A stretch of 64,000 nt of DNA, from assembly GCF_024699965.1 (NCBI RefSeq), contig NZ_JAJOMZ010000004.1:248001-312000 (forward strand), written 5' to 3'. Source of the DNA: Flavobacterium sp. J372. Its GTDB lineage: Bacteria; Bacteroidota; Bacteroidia; Flavobacteriales; Flavobacteriaceae. The notes under the pieces were generated by a model. That model was not told the DNA's origin. It saw nothing but the letters and a program-made list of their open reading frames with translations, and did no database searches. Shown piece after piece: positions 45,826-54,780 of this stretch. The first letter of the stretch is position 1; each line of letters begins with the position of its first letter. The translations under genes were made by a program, and so were the position numbers.

Positions 45826-46122
45826 ATGGCTACAAAAGATGATTTATTAAAGGACTTGGAAATAAAAATGGATGCTATCAATCTTAGATATGAAGCTGCA
45901 TTCCAAGAAGTCAAAGCAGAACCTGAAGATTTTTTTAATGCTAATTATACAAGTTATAGAAGTGAATTAGCGAAAACTGCGACTGATACATTACATAATT
46001 TAATAATGAGCGGATTAGGAAACGATGAGGACTTTGTGTTGTCAGTACAGAAATTAAATATTTCCTCAGTTTATAAGTTAATGCTTAGCTTAAAAAAAAT
46101 TGATGATAATCGTAAAGCTTAA
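45826..46122 (+). CDS. Small hypothetical protein of the MntA/HepT island
   Basis: 98 residues, mostly helical and acidic (DDLLKDLEIKMDAINLRYEA, FVLSVQKLNISSVYKLMLSL). No family recognised. It is 19 nt upstream of the nucleotidyltransferase gene on the same strand and visibly more AT-rich than recA and trhO around it, as are its two partners, suggesting joint acquisition. Possibly an accessory of the toxin-antitoxin pair; that is inference. Confidence 0.55.
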   Translation: MATKDDLLKDLEIKMDAINLRYEAAFQEVKAEPEDFFNANYTSYRSELAKTATDTLHNLIMSGLGNDEDFVLSVQKLNISSVYKLMLSLKKIDDNRKA

Positions 46123-46141
46123 TTTGTAGTAATTATATCCT

Positions 46142-46441
46142 ATGCAAATCATTAGCAACAATATCGACCGAATCAAAAAACTCTGTGCCAGCCATAATGT
46201 TGACACCATGTATTTATTTGGTTCTGCTTTGCGAAATGATTTTAACAGATCTAGTGACATTGATTTTCTTGTAAAATTCAAGCCTGGTAACTTAGCTGGC
46301 TATTTTGATAATTACCTCAATTTAAAGCAAAGCTTAAAAAATTTACTTGGACGAGAGGTAGATTTGGTTGAAGAACAAACTTTGAGAAATCCTGTTCTCA
46401 TCAACTCCATAAACAGAAATAAAGAACTTATTTATGGATGA
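46142..46441 (+). CDS. mntA: MNT-type nucleotidyltransferase antitoxin
   Basis: 99 residues, minimal nucleotidyltransferase: LFGSALRNDFNRSSDIDFLV with Gly27-Ser28 and Asp39/Asp41, and a third carboxylate in REVDLVEEQTL. In MntA/HepT pairs this enzyme AMPylates the toxin on a tyrosine and disables it. Overlaps hepT by 8 nt. Confidence 0.85.
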   Translation: MQIISNNIDRIKKLCASHNVDTMYLFGSALRNDFNRSSDIDFLVKFKPGNLAGYFDNYLNLKQSLKNLLGREVDLVEEQTLRNPVLINSINRNKELIYG

Positions 46442-46781
46442 AAGAATCCTGAAATGGCTTTATGATATTAAATTCGCTATTGACGAGATTGAGAGTTATT
46501 TTGAAAATCAGCCTAAAGATTTTTTCGCATACAAGAATAACCTGATGCTAAAACGTGCTGTTGAACGTGATTTGGAAATCATCGGCGAAGCTGTTAACCG
46601 CATCTTACAGCGTGACCTTCAGTTCGAAAATAAAATCAGCAATGCACGCGCTATAGTTGGACTCCGCAATCAGGTCATTCACGCTTACGATAACATTTCC
46701 GATGAAAATATCTGGTCTGTTCTCATCAATCACCTTCCAAAACTGAAAGTAGAAGTTGTCAGTCTTATCAGCCACGTTTAA
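46434..46781 (+). CDS. hepT: HepT-like HEPN toxin (DUF86)
   Basis: 115 residues, all-helical HEPN domain. The RNase motif Rx4-6HxY reads RNQVIHAY: Arg78, His83 and the AMPylated Tyr85. DLEIIGEAVNRIL is the family's conserved helix. Toxin of the MntA/HepT system, probably cleaving RNA. Gene order antitoxin-toxin, translationally coupled. Confidence 0.85.
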   Translation: MDERILKWLYDIKFAIDEIESYFENQPKDFFAYKNNLMLKRAVERDLEIIGEAVNRILQRDLQFENKISNARAIVGLRNQVIHAYDNISDENIWSVLINHLPKLKVEVVSLISHV

Positions 46782-46883
46782 TAGAGCTAATTTTCCCATT
46801 TGAAAAAAACATTTACCTTTGCACACGGTTCCGCCAACAGGAGCCAAACGACATACTGAAAATCTCACTTAAAATTGTATAGC

Positions 46884-48229
46884 ATGCAACTGTTCAACAC
46901 TTTAAGCGCAGAAGAAAGGGCCGAACTCATAGACCAGAGCGGCAAGCAGCGCCTTACGCTGTCTTTCTACGCGTACGCACACATTGAAGACCCAAAGCAA
47001 TTTCGCGACAGCCTTTTCCTGGCCTGGAACCCACTGGAGGTGTTAGGGCGCATATACGTAGCCACCGAAGGCATCAACGCACAGCTTTCGCTCCCGGCCG
47101 ATAACTTTTACGCTTTTAAAGACCATCTTGATACGATTCCGTTTTTGAAGGACATCCGCCTGAATGTGGCGCATGAGCATGACGACCACTCATTCCTGAA
47201 GCTGACCATTAAAGTCCGCAGCAAGATTGTGGCCGACGGGCTTGACGATGCCAGTTTCGATGTAACGAACAAAGGGATTCACCTTGGGGCTAAGGATTTT
47301 AACCAGATGCTGGAAGATCCGAACACGATTGTAGTAGACTTCCGGAACCATTACGAAAGCGAGATTGGGCATTTCAAAAACGCGATAACGCCCGATGTAG
47401 ATACCTTCCGCGAGTCGCTGCCAATCATTGAAGAGCAACTGGCCGACCATAAAGACGACAAAAACCTGCTGATGTACTGCACGGGCGGAATAAGATGTGA
47501 AAAGGCGTCGGCGTTCTTTAAGCATAAGGGTTATAAGAACGTGTACCAGCTTGAGGGCGGTATCATTGAGTATGCCCGCCAGGTAAAAGAAGAAGGCCTT
47601 GAGAGTAAATTTATAGGCAAGAACTTTGTGTTTGACCACAGGCTGGGCGAGCGCATCACCGACGATGTTATTGCGCAATGCCACCAGTGTGGAAAGCCGT
47701 GTGACAACCACACCAACTGCGCCAATGAGGCGTGCCACCTGCTGTTCATCCAGTGTGATGAGTGTAAAGATGCGATGCTGAATACCTGTTCACCTGAGTG
47801 CCTTGACATCATTCAGCTTCCTGAAGAAGAACAGAAGGCTTTGCGCCGGGGCATTATGAAAGGCAACCAGGTTTTCAAAAAGGCAAGAGCGAAAAGCTGG
47901 GCTTTAAGAAGTCGGGCGATGCGATACCTAACGAAGCTATTGCGAAAGTGAAACCTGCAATCAAGCGTGTAAAAAAGATTCTGATTGGCAAAGGCGAGCA
48001 CTATTACCCGAAAGCCGGTGTGGGTCAGTTTTCATTGGAAAATGGCGAACTGAATATCGGTGACACCGTAATCATCACCGGGCCTACCACAGGCCAGCAG
48101 GAAGTATTGATTGAGCAGATGCGCGTAAACGGCGCCGAGGGCACAACTGCAAAAGTCGGCGACAGGGTAACGCTGCACGTACCTTTCAGGATACGGCTTT
48201 CGGATAAATTGTTTAAAATTCTGAAATAG
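46884..48229 (+). CDS. trhO: tRNA uridine hydroxylase TrhO with C-terminal barrel (one frameshift)
   Basis: A missing base in the A5 run 47877-47881 splits the frame; restored, the protein has 448 residues from ATG 46884. Rhodanese domain with catalytic Cys199 in MYCTGGIRCEKA, then a cysteine-rich part (CHQCGKPCDNHTNC, CDECKDAMLNTCSPEC) typical of TrhO. It makes 5-hydroxyuridine at tRNA position 34 using oxygen. The extra C-terminal domain (about 355-448; LNIGDTVIITGPTTG, VGDRVTLHVPFRIRLSDKLF) resembles the barrel that ends U32-family proteins such as TrhP, the alternative enzyme for the same modification. Confidence 0.85.
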
Positions 48230-48241
48230 AATTATTGTAAC

Positions 48242-48272
48242 AAAAAAGCCGCTCAACTTGAGCGGCTTTTTT
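48242..48272. terminator. Bidirectional terminator between trhO and response regulator
   Basis: AAGCCGCTCAA and TTGAGCGGCTT form a perfect stem, flanked by A6 and T6, serving both convergent genes. Confidence 0.9.
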
Positions 48273-48714
48273 ATGATAGGGAGAAGTTATCTCTGTCCGG
48301 GCGTTGCTGACCTTTCATCCAGTCTAACGAAAAAACTTTGCTTATCAGCTCTTTAAGATGCAAAAAGTTGGTTGGCTTGGTAATGAAGAGGTTAGCTCCC
48401 ATCGCGTAAAGCCTGTCAATATCCTCCTGAAGGCTGCTTGTGGTAAAGATTACAACAACACTGTCTTTCAGGTTATCGTCCCTGCGTATTTCCTCAAGGC
48501 ACTGGTAGCCGCTTTTCACGGGCATATTCAGGTCAAGGAATATAACATCAGGCTGTTGTACATCAGGATTTTGCAGAAGCTTCATAAGTTCCTGCCCGTC
48601 GCGGCTTTCGGTAAGCACAACGTCTTGTTTAACTTCTTTTAAGGCATCGGCAAAAAACTCACGGTCGTCAGCATCATCGTCAGCCAAAAAAATATTTTTC
48701 CAGTTTAAATTCAT
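48271..48714 (-). CDS. Single-domain response regulator
   Basis: 147 residues, receiver domain only. Acidic pocket ADDDADD, phosphoacceptor Asp61 in VIFLDLNMP, Thr-Ser switch FTTSS, Lys in FITKPTN. No output domain, so it works by protein-protein contact, like the Rcp1-type regulators paired with phytochromes or hybrid kinases. No kinase gene is adjacent. Confidence 0.88.
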   Translation of the reverse strand: MNLNWKNIFLADDDADDREFFADALKEVKQDVVLTESRDGQELMKLLQNPDVQQPDVIFLDLNMPVKSGYQCLEEIRRDDNLKDSVVVIFTTSSLQEDIDRLYAMGANLFITKPTNFLHLKELISKVFSLDWMKGQQRPDRDNFSLS

Positions 48715-48932
48715 GTGGTCGGGTTACATCATTAAAAAATCATTCTCAAAAACACCTATCCAAAAACCCGTTTCAGATGCCGCCAAAAATAATAAATTTC
48801 CGGGAAGTGATGTTACAATATTTTACGTCCTGTTAAGAATATTTTTACAAGTATAAATTTATTAAAGAAATCTTAAAACCTGCACCCTGCAATACGGTGA
48901 GTGCAGGATAATCCGTTATATTAAAAATGTGT

Positions 48933-48940
48933 TATCTTTA
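48933..48940 (+). promoter_or_regulatory. -7 element of ricT-gldH-PBP operon
   Basis: TATCTTTA, one mismatch from TAnnTTTG, 61 nt before the start at 49002. The 287-nt gap upstream holds no gene. Confidence 0.4.
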
Positions 48941-49001
48941 CGCACAAAATCTTATTTAGAAACGTAGCGGGCAAACCGCGATCTACATACAAAACAAACT
49001 T

Positions 49002-50414
49002 ATGGCATGTACAAATTGTTCAACGGGCTCCAAAGACGGCACGCCCCGCGGATGTAAAAATAACGGCACCTGCGGTACCGACAGCTGCAACAAACTTACT
49101 GTATTTGACTGGCTTGCAAACATGAGCCTTCCCGGGGGACAAGCCCCTTTTGACTGTGTTGAAGTGCGCTTTAAAAACGGGCGAAAGGAATTTTACCGCA
49201 ATACAGAAAAACTGACTTTAAGCATTGGCGACATCGTTGCTACCGAAGCTTCACCCGGCCACGACATTGGTATTGTGACACTTACGGGTGAACTGGTAAA
49301 AGTGCAGATGAAGAAAAAAGGCGTAAAAGATAACGCCGAGATACTGAAAATTTACCGCAAGGCTTCGCAGAAAGACATTGACATCTGGAGCAACGCCCGC
49401 AATAAAGAAGAGCCGATGAAGGTTGTGGCACGCGAAATTGCTATTCGCCTCAAACTTGAAATGAAAATAAGTGATATTGAATTTCAGGGAGATGGCTCTA
49501 AGGCTACCTTTTACTATACCGCTGAAGACAGGGTGGATTTCCGCCAGTTGATAAAGGATTTTGCGCGTGAATTTGGCACCAGGATAGAGATGAAACAAGT
49601 GGGTTTCCGCCAGGAAGCTTCACGTTTAGGCGGAATCGGGTCATGCGGACGCGAATTGTGCTGCTCTACCTGGCTTACAGATTTCCGCAGCGTAAATACA
49701 AGCGCGGCACGTTACCAGCAATTATCACTCAATCCGCAAAAGCTTGCAGGACAATGCGGTAAACTAAAGTGCTGCCTTAATTATGAACTTGATACGTACC
49801 TGGATGCACTGAAAGGGCTTCCGGATATGGATACCAAACTTTACACCGAAAAAGGTGATGCCATCTGCCAGAAAATTGACATTTTTAAAGGGCATATGTG
49901 GTTTGCCTATACCAATAATATGGCGCATTGGCACATGATAAAGGCCGACCAGGTGAAAGAGATAATGGCAGTAAACAAGCAAAAAGAGCGTGTTGCTGCA
50001 CTTGAAGATTATGTAGAAGAGGTTGTAGTTGCCACAGAAGAGAAAACCTACCAGAATGTTGTAGGCCAGGACAGCCTAACGCGTTTTGACAAGCCAAAGC
50101 AGAAAAACAGGAAGAAGCCGAATAAAGGCGGTGACAGAAAAGAAGGCGGAAATACGCCTAACAACCGCGACAACAGGGAAAAACGCCCTGATAACCGTGA
50201 AAACAGGCCAAATCGTGAGAATCGTGAAAAGCGCGGTGACAGGCCAGGCAATGAACAAAACCGTGATGCTGCAGGTAACAATCAGCCTGGCCCGAATAAG
50301 CAGAGCATAAGTGCTGAAGGTGGCGAAAACCGTGAAAAGCGCAACAAAAACAGGAATAAAAACCGAAACAAAAATAATAAACCTACAGACCAGAAAGATG
50401 CGCCTAAAGAGTAG
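49002..50414 (+). CDS. ricT: PSP1-domain (RicT-like) protein with basic tail
   Basis: 470 residues. A Cys-rich N-terminus (CTNCSTGSKDGTPRGC) precedes the PSP1 domain (about 50-330) with GGIGSCGRELCCSTWL and GQCGKLKCCLNYELD, cysteines that hold Fe-S in RicT of Bacillus. The tail from about 365 is disordered, basic and repetitive (NRENREKR, KNRNKNRNKNNK), suggesting nucleic-acid contact. RicT belongs to a complex affecting RNA processing. Overlaps gldH by 17 nt, a conserved flavobacterial arrangement. Confidence 0.85.
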   Translation: MACTNCSTGSKDGTPRGCKNNGTCGTDSCNKLTVFDWLANMSLPGGQAPFDCVEVRFKNGRKEFYRNTEKLTLSIGDIVATEASPGHDIGIVTLTGELVKVQMKKKGVKDNAEILKIYRKASQKDIDIWSNARNKEEPMKVVAREIAIRLKLEMKISDIEFQGDGSKATFYYTAEDRVDFRQLIKDFAREFGTRIEMKQVGFRQEASRLGGIGSCGRELCCSTWLTDFRSVNTSAARYQQLSLNPQKLAGQCGKLKCCLNYELDTYLDALKGLPDMDTKLYTEKGDAICQKIDIFKGHMWFAYTNNMAHWHMIKADQVKEIMAVNKQKERVAALEDYVEEVVVATEEKTYQNVVGQDSLTRFDKPKQKNRKKPNKGGDRKEGGNTPNNRDNREKRPDNRENRPNRENREKRGDRPGNEQNRDAAGNNQPGPNKQSISAEGGENREKRNKNRNKNRNKNNKPTDQKDAPKE

Positions 50415-50889
50415 CTTCATTTTTTTAGCGGCTTTGCCAATGCTTATTTCCTGTGATGATAAGCAGGTTTTTGATGAGTATAAATCCATAAGCGGCGGCA
50501 CATGGAACAAAGACAGCATTGTAGGTTTTGATGTTGAGATGACTGATACCGTTGCACGCTACAACCTGTTTGTGAACGTGCGCAACAACAACAGTTACCC
50601 ATACAATAACCTTTACCTTATTGTAGAAATGATGCAGCCGGGCACAAATCTTGCTAAGGTTGATACGCTGCAGTACCAGATGGCGAACCCCGACGGTACG
50701 CTAATGGGCGAAGGCTTTACGGATATTAAAGAAAATAAGCTTTGGTACAAAGAAAATGTAACATTCCCAAAACCCGGCAAATATAGGTTTAACATACAGC
50801 AGGCGGTGCGACAGAGCGGTAAAATTGGCGGCGTGCAGGAGCTTGACGGCATTACAGACATAGGTTTCAGGATAGAAACGGCAAAATAA
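50398..50889 (+). CDS. gldH: Gliding motility lipoprotein GldH
   Basis: 163 residues from MRLKSSFIFLAALPM at 50398; an ATG at 50311 in the same frame lies deep within ricT. Lipobox LISC with Cys19, then the GldH domain (GTWNKDSIVGFDVEMTDT, NLFVNVRNNNSYPYNNLYL, LWYKENVTFPKPGKYRF). Needed for gliding and associated secretion in F. johnsoniae. Lies between ricT and the PBP gene in one operon. Confidence 0.92.
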   Translation: MRLKSSFIFLAALPMLISCDDKQVFDEYKSISGGTWNKDSIVGFDVEMTDTVARYNLFVNVRNNNSYPYNNLYLIVEMMQPGTNLAKVDTLQYQMANPDGTLMGEGFTDIKENKLWYKENVTFPKPGKYRFNIQQAVRQSGKIGGVQELDGITDIGFRIETAK

Positions 50890-50891
50890 AT

Positions 50892-53198
50892 ATGGCAAAT
50901 AATACAGCACACAATCAGGATTATTCACATTACGTCAGGAAATTCTGGAAGATTTTCATAGTAGGCTTCCTCTCAATTATCGTTTTCTTCCTTTTGGCTT
51001 CATGGGGCGTTTTCGGTAGAATGCCGAGCTTTGACCAGCTTGAAAATCCGGACAGCAATACTGCTACCGAAATCATCTCAAGCGATGGCGTTACCATAGG
51101 TAAGTTTTATCTCGAAAACCGCACACCGGTAAAGTATGCCGACCTGCCGAAACACCTTGTAGATGCACTGGTTGCTACTGAAGATGAGCGTTTTTATGAC
51201 CATTCTGGCATCGACACAAAAGGTACGCTGAGGGCCGCATCAACATTGGGTAAGAGCGGCGGTGCAAGTACCATAACCCAGCAATTGGCCAAGAACCTTT
51301 TCCATGGCGAAGGCTCCAAGTTCTTTCTGTTTCGTATTGTGCAGAAAGCCAAGGAATGGATCATTGCCACGCGCCTTGAACGCCAATACACCAAGCAGGA
51401 AATCATTGCGATGTACCTCAACACGGTAGATTTTGTAAACAATGCAGTAGGTATTCGTTCGGCAGCTAAAACGTACTTCGGTAAAGAACCGAAAGAGCTT
51501 ACTGTTGATGAGGCAGCCGTATTTGTAGGCATGCTGAAGAACCCGTACTATCTTAACCCGAAAACTTTCCCGAAAGATTCTAAAAACCGACGGAATACGG
51601 TACTGGGCCAGATGGAAAAGAACGGTTTTATTACTCAGGCGCAGAAGAAAGCGTTTGAAAGTAAGCCAATTGTACTGAAATTCTCTCCTGAAAGCCATAA
51701 AGAAGGTATCGCCACTTACTTCCGTGAATACCTGCGTGATTTCATGAAAAAATGGGTGAAAGAGAACCTTAAGGAAGATGGCTCTGAATATGACATCTAC
51801 AGAGATGGCCTTAAAATATATGTAACAATAGATTCAAAAATGCAGCAATATGCTGAAGAAGCTGTTGATGCGCATCTTGCAAATCTTCAGGAAGAGTTTT
51901 TCATCCAGCAAAAGAAAAACAAAAACGCACCATTTATAAATATTTCTGATGCCGAAACCCAAAAAATACTTGCCCGCTCTATGAAAAATAGTGAGCGCTG
52001 GCGTATTATGAACGAGAAAGGTTTCAGTGAGGAAGATATAACAGCGTCTTTCAACAAAAAAACGAAAATGAGGGTATTTACCTGGAAAGGCGAAAAAGAC
52101 ACGCTTATGACACCTATGGATTCCATCAGGTATTACAAGCACTTCCTTCAAACGGGCGTAATGTCTATGGAACCGCAAACAGGCTACGTGAAAGCCTGGG
52201 TTGGCGGCATCAATTACAAGCATTTCCAGTATGATCACGTAGCGCAGGGCGCAAGGCAGGTAGGTTCAACATTTAAGCCGTTTGTATATGCAACCGCTAT
52301 TGAGCAGCTGCATATGTCGCCATGCGATTCGATTATTGACGGGCCTTTCTCTATGCCAAAAGGCAAATACGGTATAGATGCCGACTGGCACCCGCAAAAC
52401 AGCAACGGGCAGTTCCGCGGCATGGTAACGCTTAAATCGGCCCTTGCCCACTCCATTAACACTGTTTCAGCCAAACTGATTGATAAAGTTGGCCCCAAAG
52501 CGGTGGTTGACATGACAAAAAACCTTGGTGTTAATTCAAATATACCTGAACAGCCGGCCATTGCACTGGGCGCGGTTGAAATTACCGTAAGCGACATGGT
52601 TGCTGCATACAGCACCTTTGCCAACCAGGGAATGTATGTAAAACCTGTGGTTATTAAAAAAATTGAAGATAAAAAAGGTACAACACTGTACCAGAATGTG
52701 CCTGAAACAAAAGAAGTACTGAGCAAAGACATTGCATACGCTGTAATAAAGCTTCTTGAAGGCGTTACCGAAAGCGGTAGCGGCGCGCGCCTTAAGTGGG
52801 GCGGCGGAGGCGGCTCTGGCTACAACCGTATGACAGGTTATCCTTATGCCATAACCAATCCTATTGCAGGTAAAACAGGTACTACGCAAAACCAGAGCGA
52901 CGGCTGGTTTGTGGGTATGGTTCCCAATCTTGCAACCGGCGTCTGGGTAGGTAATGAAGACCGCTCGGCACACTTTAAGAGCCTGCTGTATGGCCAGGGG
53001 GCTACAATGGCTTTGCCGATATGGGGCATTTATATGCGTAAGATTTATGATGATGATACTATGGTGTATAAGGTTTCGGAGAAGCCATTTGAGCGCCCGG
53101 CAAACCTGTCTATAAAAGTAGATTGCTGGAAGCCGCCTGTGGTAAAAGACTCAACTGCTGTGGATAGTACCGCCATTGACGACGAATTTGATTTTTAA
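50892..53198 (+). CDS. mrcA: Class A penicillin-binding protein 1A
   Basis: 768 residues. Membrane helix about 19-40. Glycosyltransferase domain: catalytic [12 protein letters not shown] (Glu97, Glu99), [19 protein letters not shown]-like RNTVLGQM. Transpeptidase: SxxK Ser459-Thr-Phe-Lys462, SxN in SIN, KTG in [14 protein letters not shown]. Polymerises and cross-links peptidoglycan in the periplasm. Two nt after gldH; terminator follows. Confidence 0.95.
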   Translation: MANNTAHNQDYSHYVRKFWKIFIVGFLSIIVFFLLASWGVFGRMPSFDQLENPDSNTATEIISSDGVTIGKFYLENRTPVKYADLPKHLVDALVATEDERFYDHSGIDTKGTLRAASTLGKSGGASTITQQLAKNLFHGEGSKFFLFRIVQKAKEWIIATRLERQYTKQEIIAMYLNTVDFVNNAVGIRSAAKTYFGKEPKELTVDEAAVFVGMLKNPYYLNPKTFPKDSKNRRNTVLGQMEKNGFITQAQKKAFESKPIVLKFSPESHKEGIATYFREYLRDFMKKWVKENLKEDGSEYDIYRDGLKIYVTIDSKMQQYAEEAVDAHLANLQEEFFIQQKKNKNAPFINISDAETQKILARSMKNSERWRIMNEKGFSEEDITASFNKKTKMRVFTWKGEKDTLMTPMDSIRYYKHFLQTGVMSMEPQTGYVKAWVGGINYKHFQYDHVAQGARQVGSTFKPFVYATAIEQLHMSPCDSIIDGPFSMPKGKYGIDADWHPQNSNGQFRGMVTLKSALAHSINTVSAKLIDKVGPKAVVDMTKNLGVNSNIPEQPAIALGAVEITVSDMVAAYSTFANQGMYVKPVVIKKIEDKKGTTLYQNVPETKEVLSKDIAYAVIKLLEGVTESGSGARLKWGGGGGSGYNRMTGYPYAITNPIAGKTGTTQNQSDGWFVGMVPNLATGVWVGNEDRSAHFKSLLYGQGATMALPIWGIYMRKIYDDDTMVYKVSEKPFERPANLSIKVDCWKPPVVKDSTAVDSTAIDDEFDF

Positions 53199-53204
53199 TA
53201 GGAG

Positions 53205-53230
53205 ACGCCCTTACAAGAGGGCGTTTTTTT
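53205..53230 (+). terminator. Terminator of ricT-gldH-PBP operon
   Basis: ACGCCCT pairs with AGGGCGT around TACAAG, followed by T7. Confidence 0.9.
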
Positions 53231-53263
53231 ATATATTTATGCGCAGAAATTAAAATAATTTGT

Positions 53264-53965
53264 ATGATTAATAAAAAAGTACAAAATGTGCAGGAAGCGC
53301 TGCACGATATAAAAGATGGCATGACCATTATGCTTGGCGGTTTCGGGCTTTGCGGAATACCTGAGAATAGTATTGCCGAGCTTGTAAATATGGGCGTGAC
53401 TGATCTTACCTGTATCTCTAACAATGCAGGTGTTGATGACTTCGGGCTTGGGCTGCTGTTGCAGAAAAAGCAGATAAAAAAGATGATATCATCATATGTT
53501 GGAGAGAATGCCGAGTTTGAACGCCAGATGCTAAGCGGCGAACTGGAGGTAGAACTTACACCACAGGGTACGCTGGCAGAAAAATGCCGCGCTGCACAGG
53601 CGGGTATCCCTGCATTTTACACTCCGGCAGGTTATGGAACCGAAGTGGCTGAAGGTAAGGAAGCACGTGAGTTTAATGGCAAAATGCACATTATGGAAGA
53701 AGCCTATAAGGCGGACTTCGCCATAGTAAAAGCATGGAAAGGCGATGAGGCGGGCAACCTGATATTTAAGGGTACGGCACGTAATTTCAACTCATGCATG
53801 GCCGGTGCAGCAAAAATTACTATTGCAGAGGTTGAAGAGCTTGTACCTGCAGGTACGCTAGACCCGAACCAGATACATATCCCAGGGATATTTGTGAAGC
53901 GCATTTTCCAAGGCGCTACCTACGAAAAGCGCATAGAGCAACGTACAACCAGAAAACGTAACTAA
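53264..53965 (+). CDS. scoA: 3-oxoacid CoA-transferase subunit A
   Basis: 233 residues of the class I CoA-transferase alpha subunit: [45 protein letters not shown] and [13 protein letters not shown]. With subunit B it moves CoA from succinyl-CoA to acetoacetate, in ketone-body and leucine breakdown. One nt before scoB. Confidence 0.93.
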   Translation: MINKKVQNVQEALHDIKDGMTIMLGGFGLCGIPENSIAELVNMGVTDLTCISNNAGVDDFGLGLLLQKKQIKKMISSYVGENAEFERQMLSGELEVELTPQGTLAEKCRAAQAGIPAFYTPAGYGTEVAEGKEAREFNGKMHIMEEAYKADFAIVKAWKGDEAGNLIFKGTARNFNSCMAGAAKITIAEVEELVPAGTLDPNQIHIPGIFVKRIFQGATYEKRIEQRTTRKRN

Positions 53966-53966
53966 G

Positions 53967-54623
53967 ATGTTAGGAAAAGAAGATATAGCGAAAAGAATCG
54001 CAAAAGAAGTTCAGGACGGGTACTTTGTAAACCTGGGCATTGGCATACCAACGCTTGTAGCTAACTATGTACGTGAAGATATTTCAGTTGAATTCCAGAG
54101 TGAGAATGGCGTGTTGGGCATGGGTCCGTTTCCGTTTGAAGGCGAGGAAGATGCTGATGTTATCAATGCCGGTAAGCAGACCATCACGACATTACCCGGT
54201 GCATCATTCTTTGATTCGGCTACCAGTTTCGGGATGATACGCGGGCAGCATGTTGACCTTACCATACTCGGTGCGATGGAAGTTGCCGAGAACGGCGACA
54301 TCGCCAACTGGAAAATCCCTGGTAAAATGGTAAAAGGCATGGGCGGCGCCATGGATTTAGTAGCTTCGGCCGAAAATATAATCGTAGCAATGATGCACGT
54401 AAACAAAGCCAGCGAATCAAAACTGCTTAAAAGATGCTCTCTGCCCCTTACAGGCGTTGGCTGCGTGAAAAAGGTAGTTACAGAGCTTGCCGTGCTTGAA
54501 ATCGTGCCAGAGGGCTTTAAATTGCTTGAACGTGCACCGGGCGTTACCGTTGAAGACATCAAAAATGCCACTGAAGGCAACCTTATTATTGAGGGCGATA
54601 TACCGGAGATGGTGATTGACTAG
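53967..54623 (+). CDS. scoB: 3-oxoacid CoA-transferase subunit B
   Basis: 218 residues: VNLGIGIPTLVANYV, the catalytic glutamate Glu46 in FQSENGVLGMGPFP, DLTILGAMEVAENGDIANWKIPGKMVKGMGGAMDL. Glu46 forms the CoA thioester. Cotranscribed with scoA; terminator downstream. Confidence 0.94.
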   Translation: MLGKEDIAKRIAKEVQDGYFVNLGIGIPTLVANYVREDISVEFQSENGVLGMGPFPFEGEEDADVINAGKQTITTLPGASFFDSATSFGMIRGQHVDLTILGAMEVAENGDIANWKIPGKMVKGMGGAMDLVASAENIIVAMMHVNKASESKLLKRCSLPLTGVGCVKKVVTELAVLEIVPEGFKLLERAPGVTVEDIKNATEGNLIIEGDIPEMVID

Positions 54624-54631
54624 TTTTTTTT

Positions 54632-54780
54632 AAGTCGCAGTCGCAGTTTTAAGTTAAGAAGTGTATACAACCTGCAAGGTTTCCAAAACCTTGTAGGTTT
54701 TTTATTTATGAAAGAAGAGGACTTTACCTGCGCTTCGACAAGCTCAGCGCGACTGAAACTGACAACTGTGACTGCGACTA
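54632..54780. repeat. Composite intergenic palindromic element
   Basis: TAAGTCGCAGTCGCAGTT (54632-54649 region) faces an inverted copy AACTGTGACTGCGACTA (54764-54780). Between them lie the scoB terminator and a REP-like unit, CGCTTCGACAAGCTCAGC (54731-54748). The right end contains the stop codon of the ABC gene. Confidence 0.7.
54669..54705 (+). terminator. Terminator of scoAB
   Basis: AACCTGCAAGGTTT pairs with AAACCTTGTAGGTT (one G-U), followed by T-run. Confidence 0.85.

Noticed and set aside
47948..48229. An independent small gene after trhO
   Set aside because: The frame joins trhO when one base is restored; no promoter and the start lies inside trhO.
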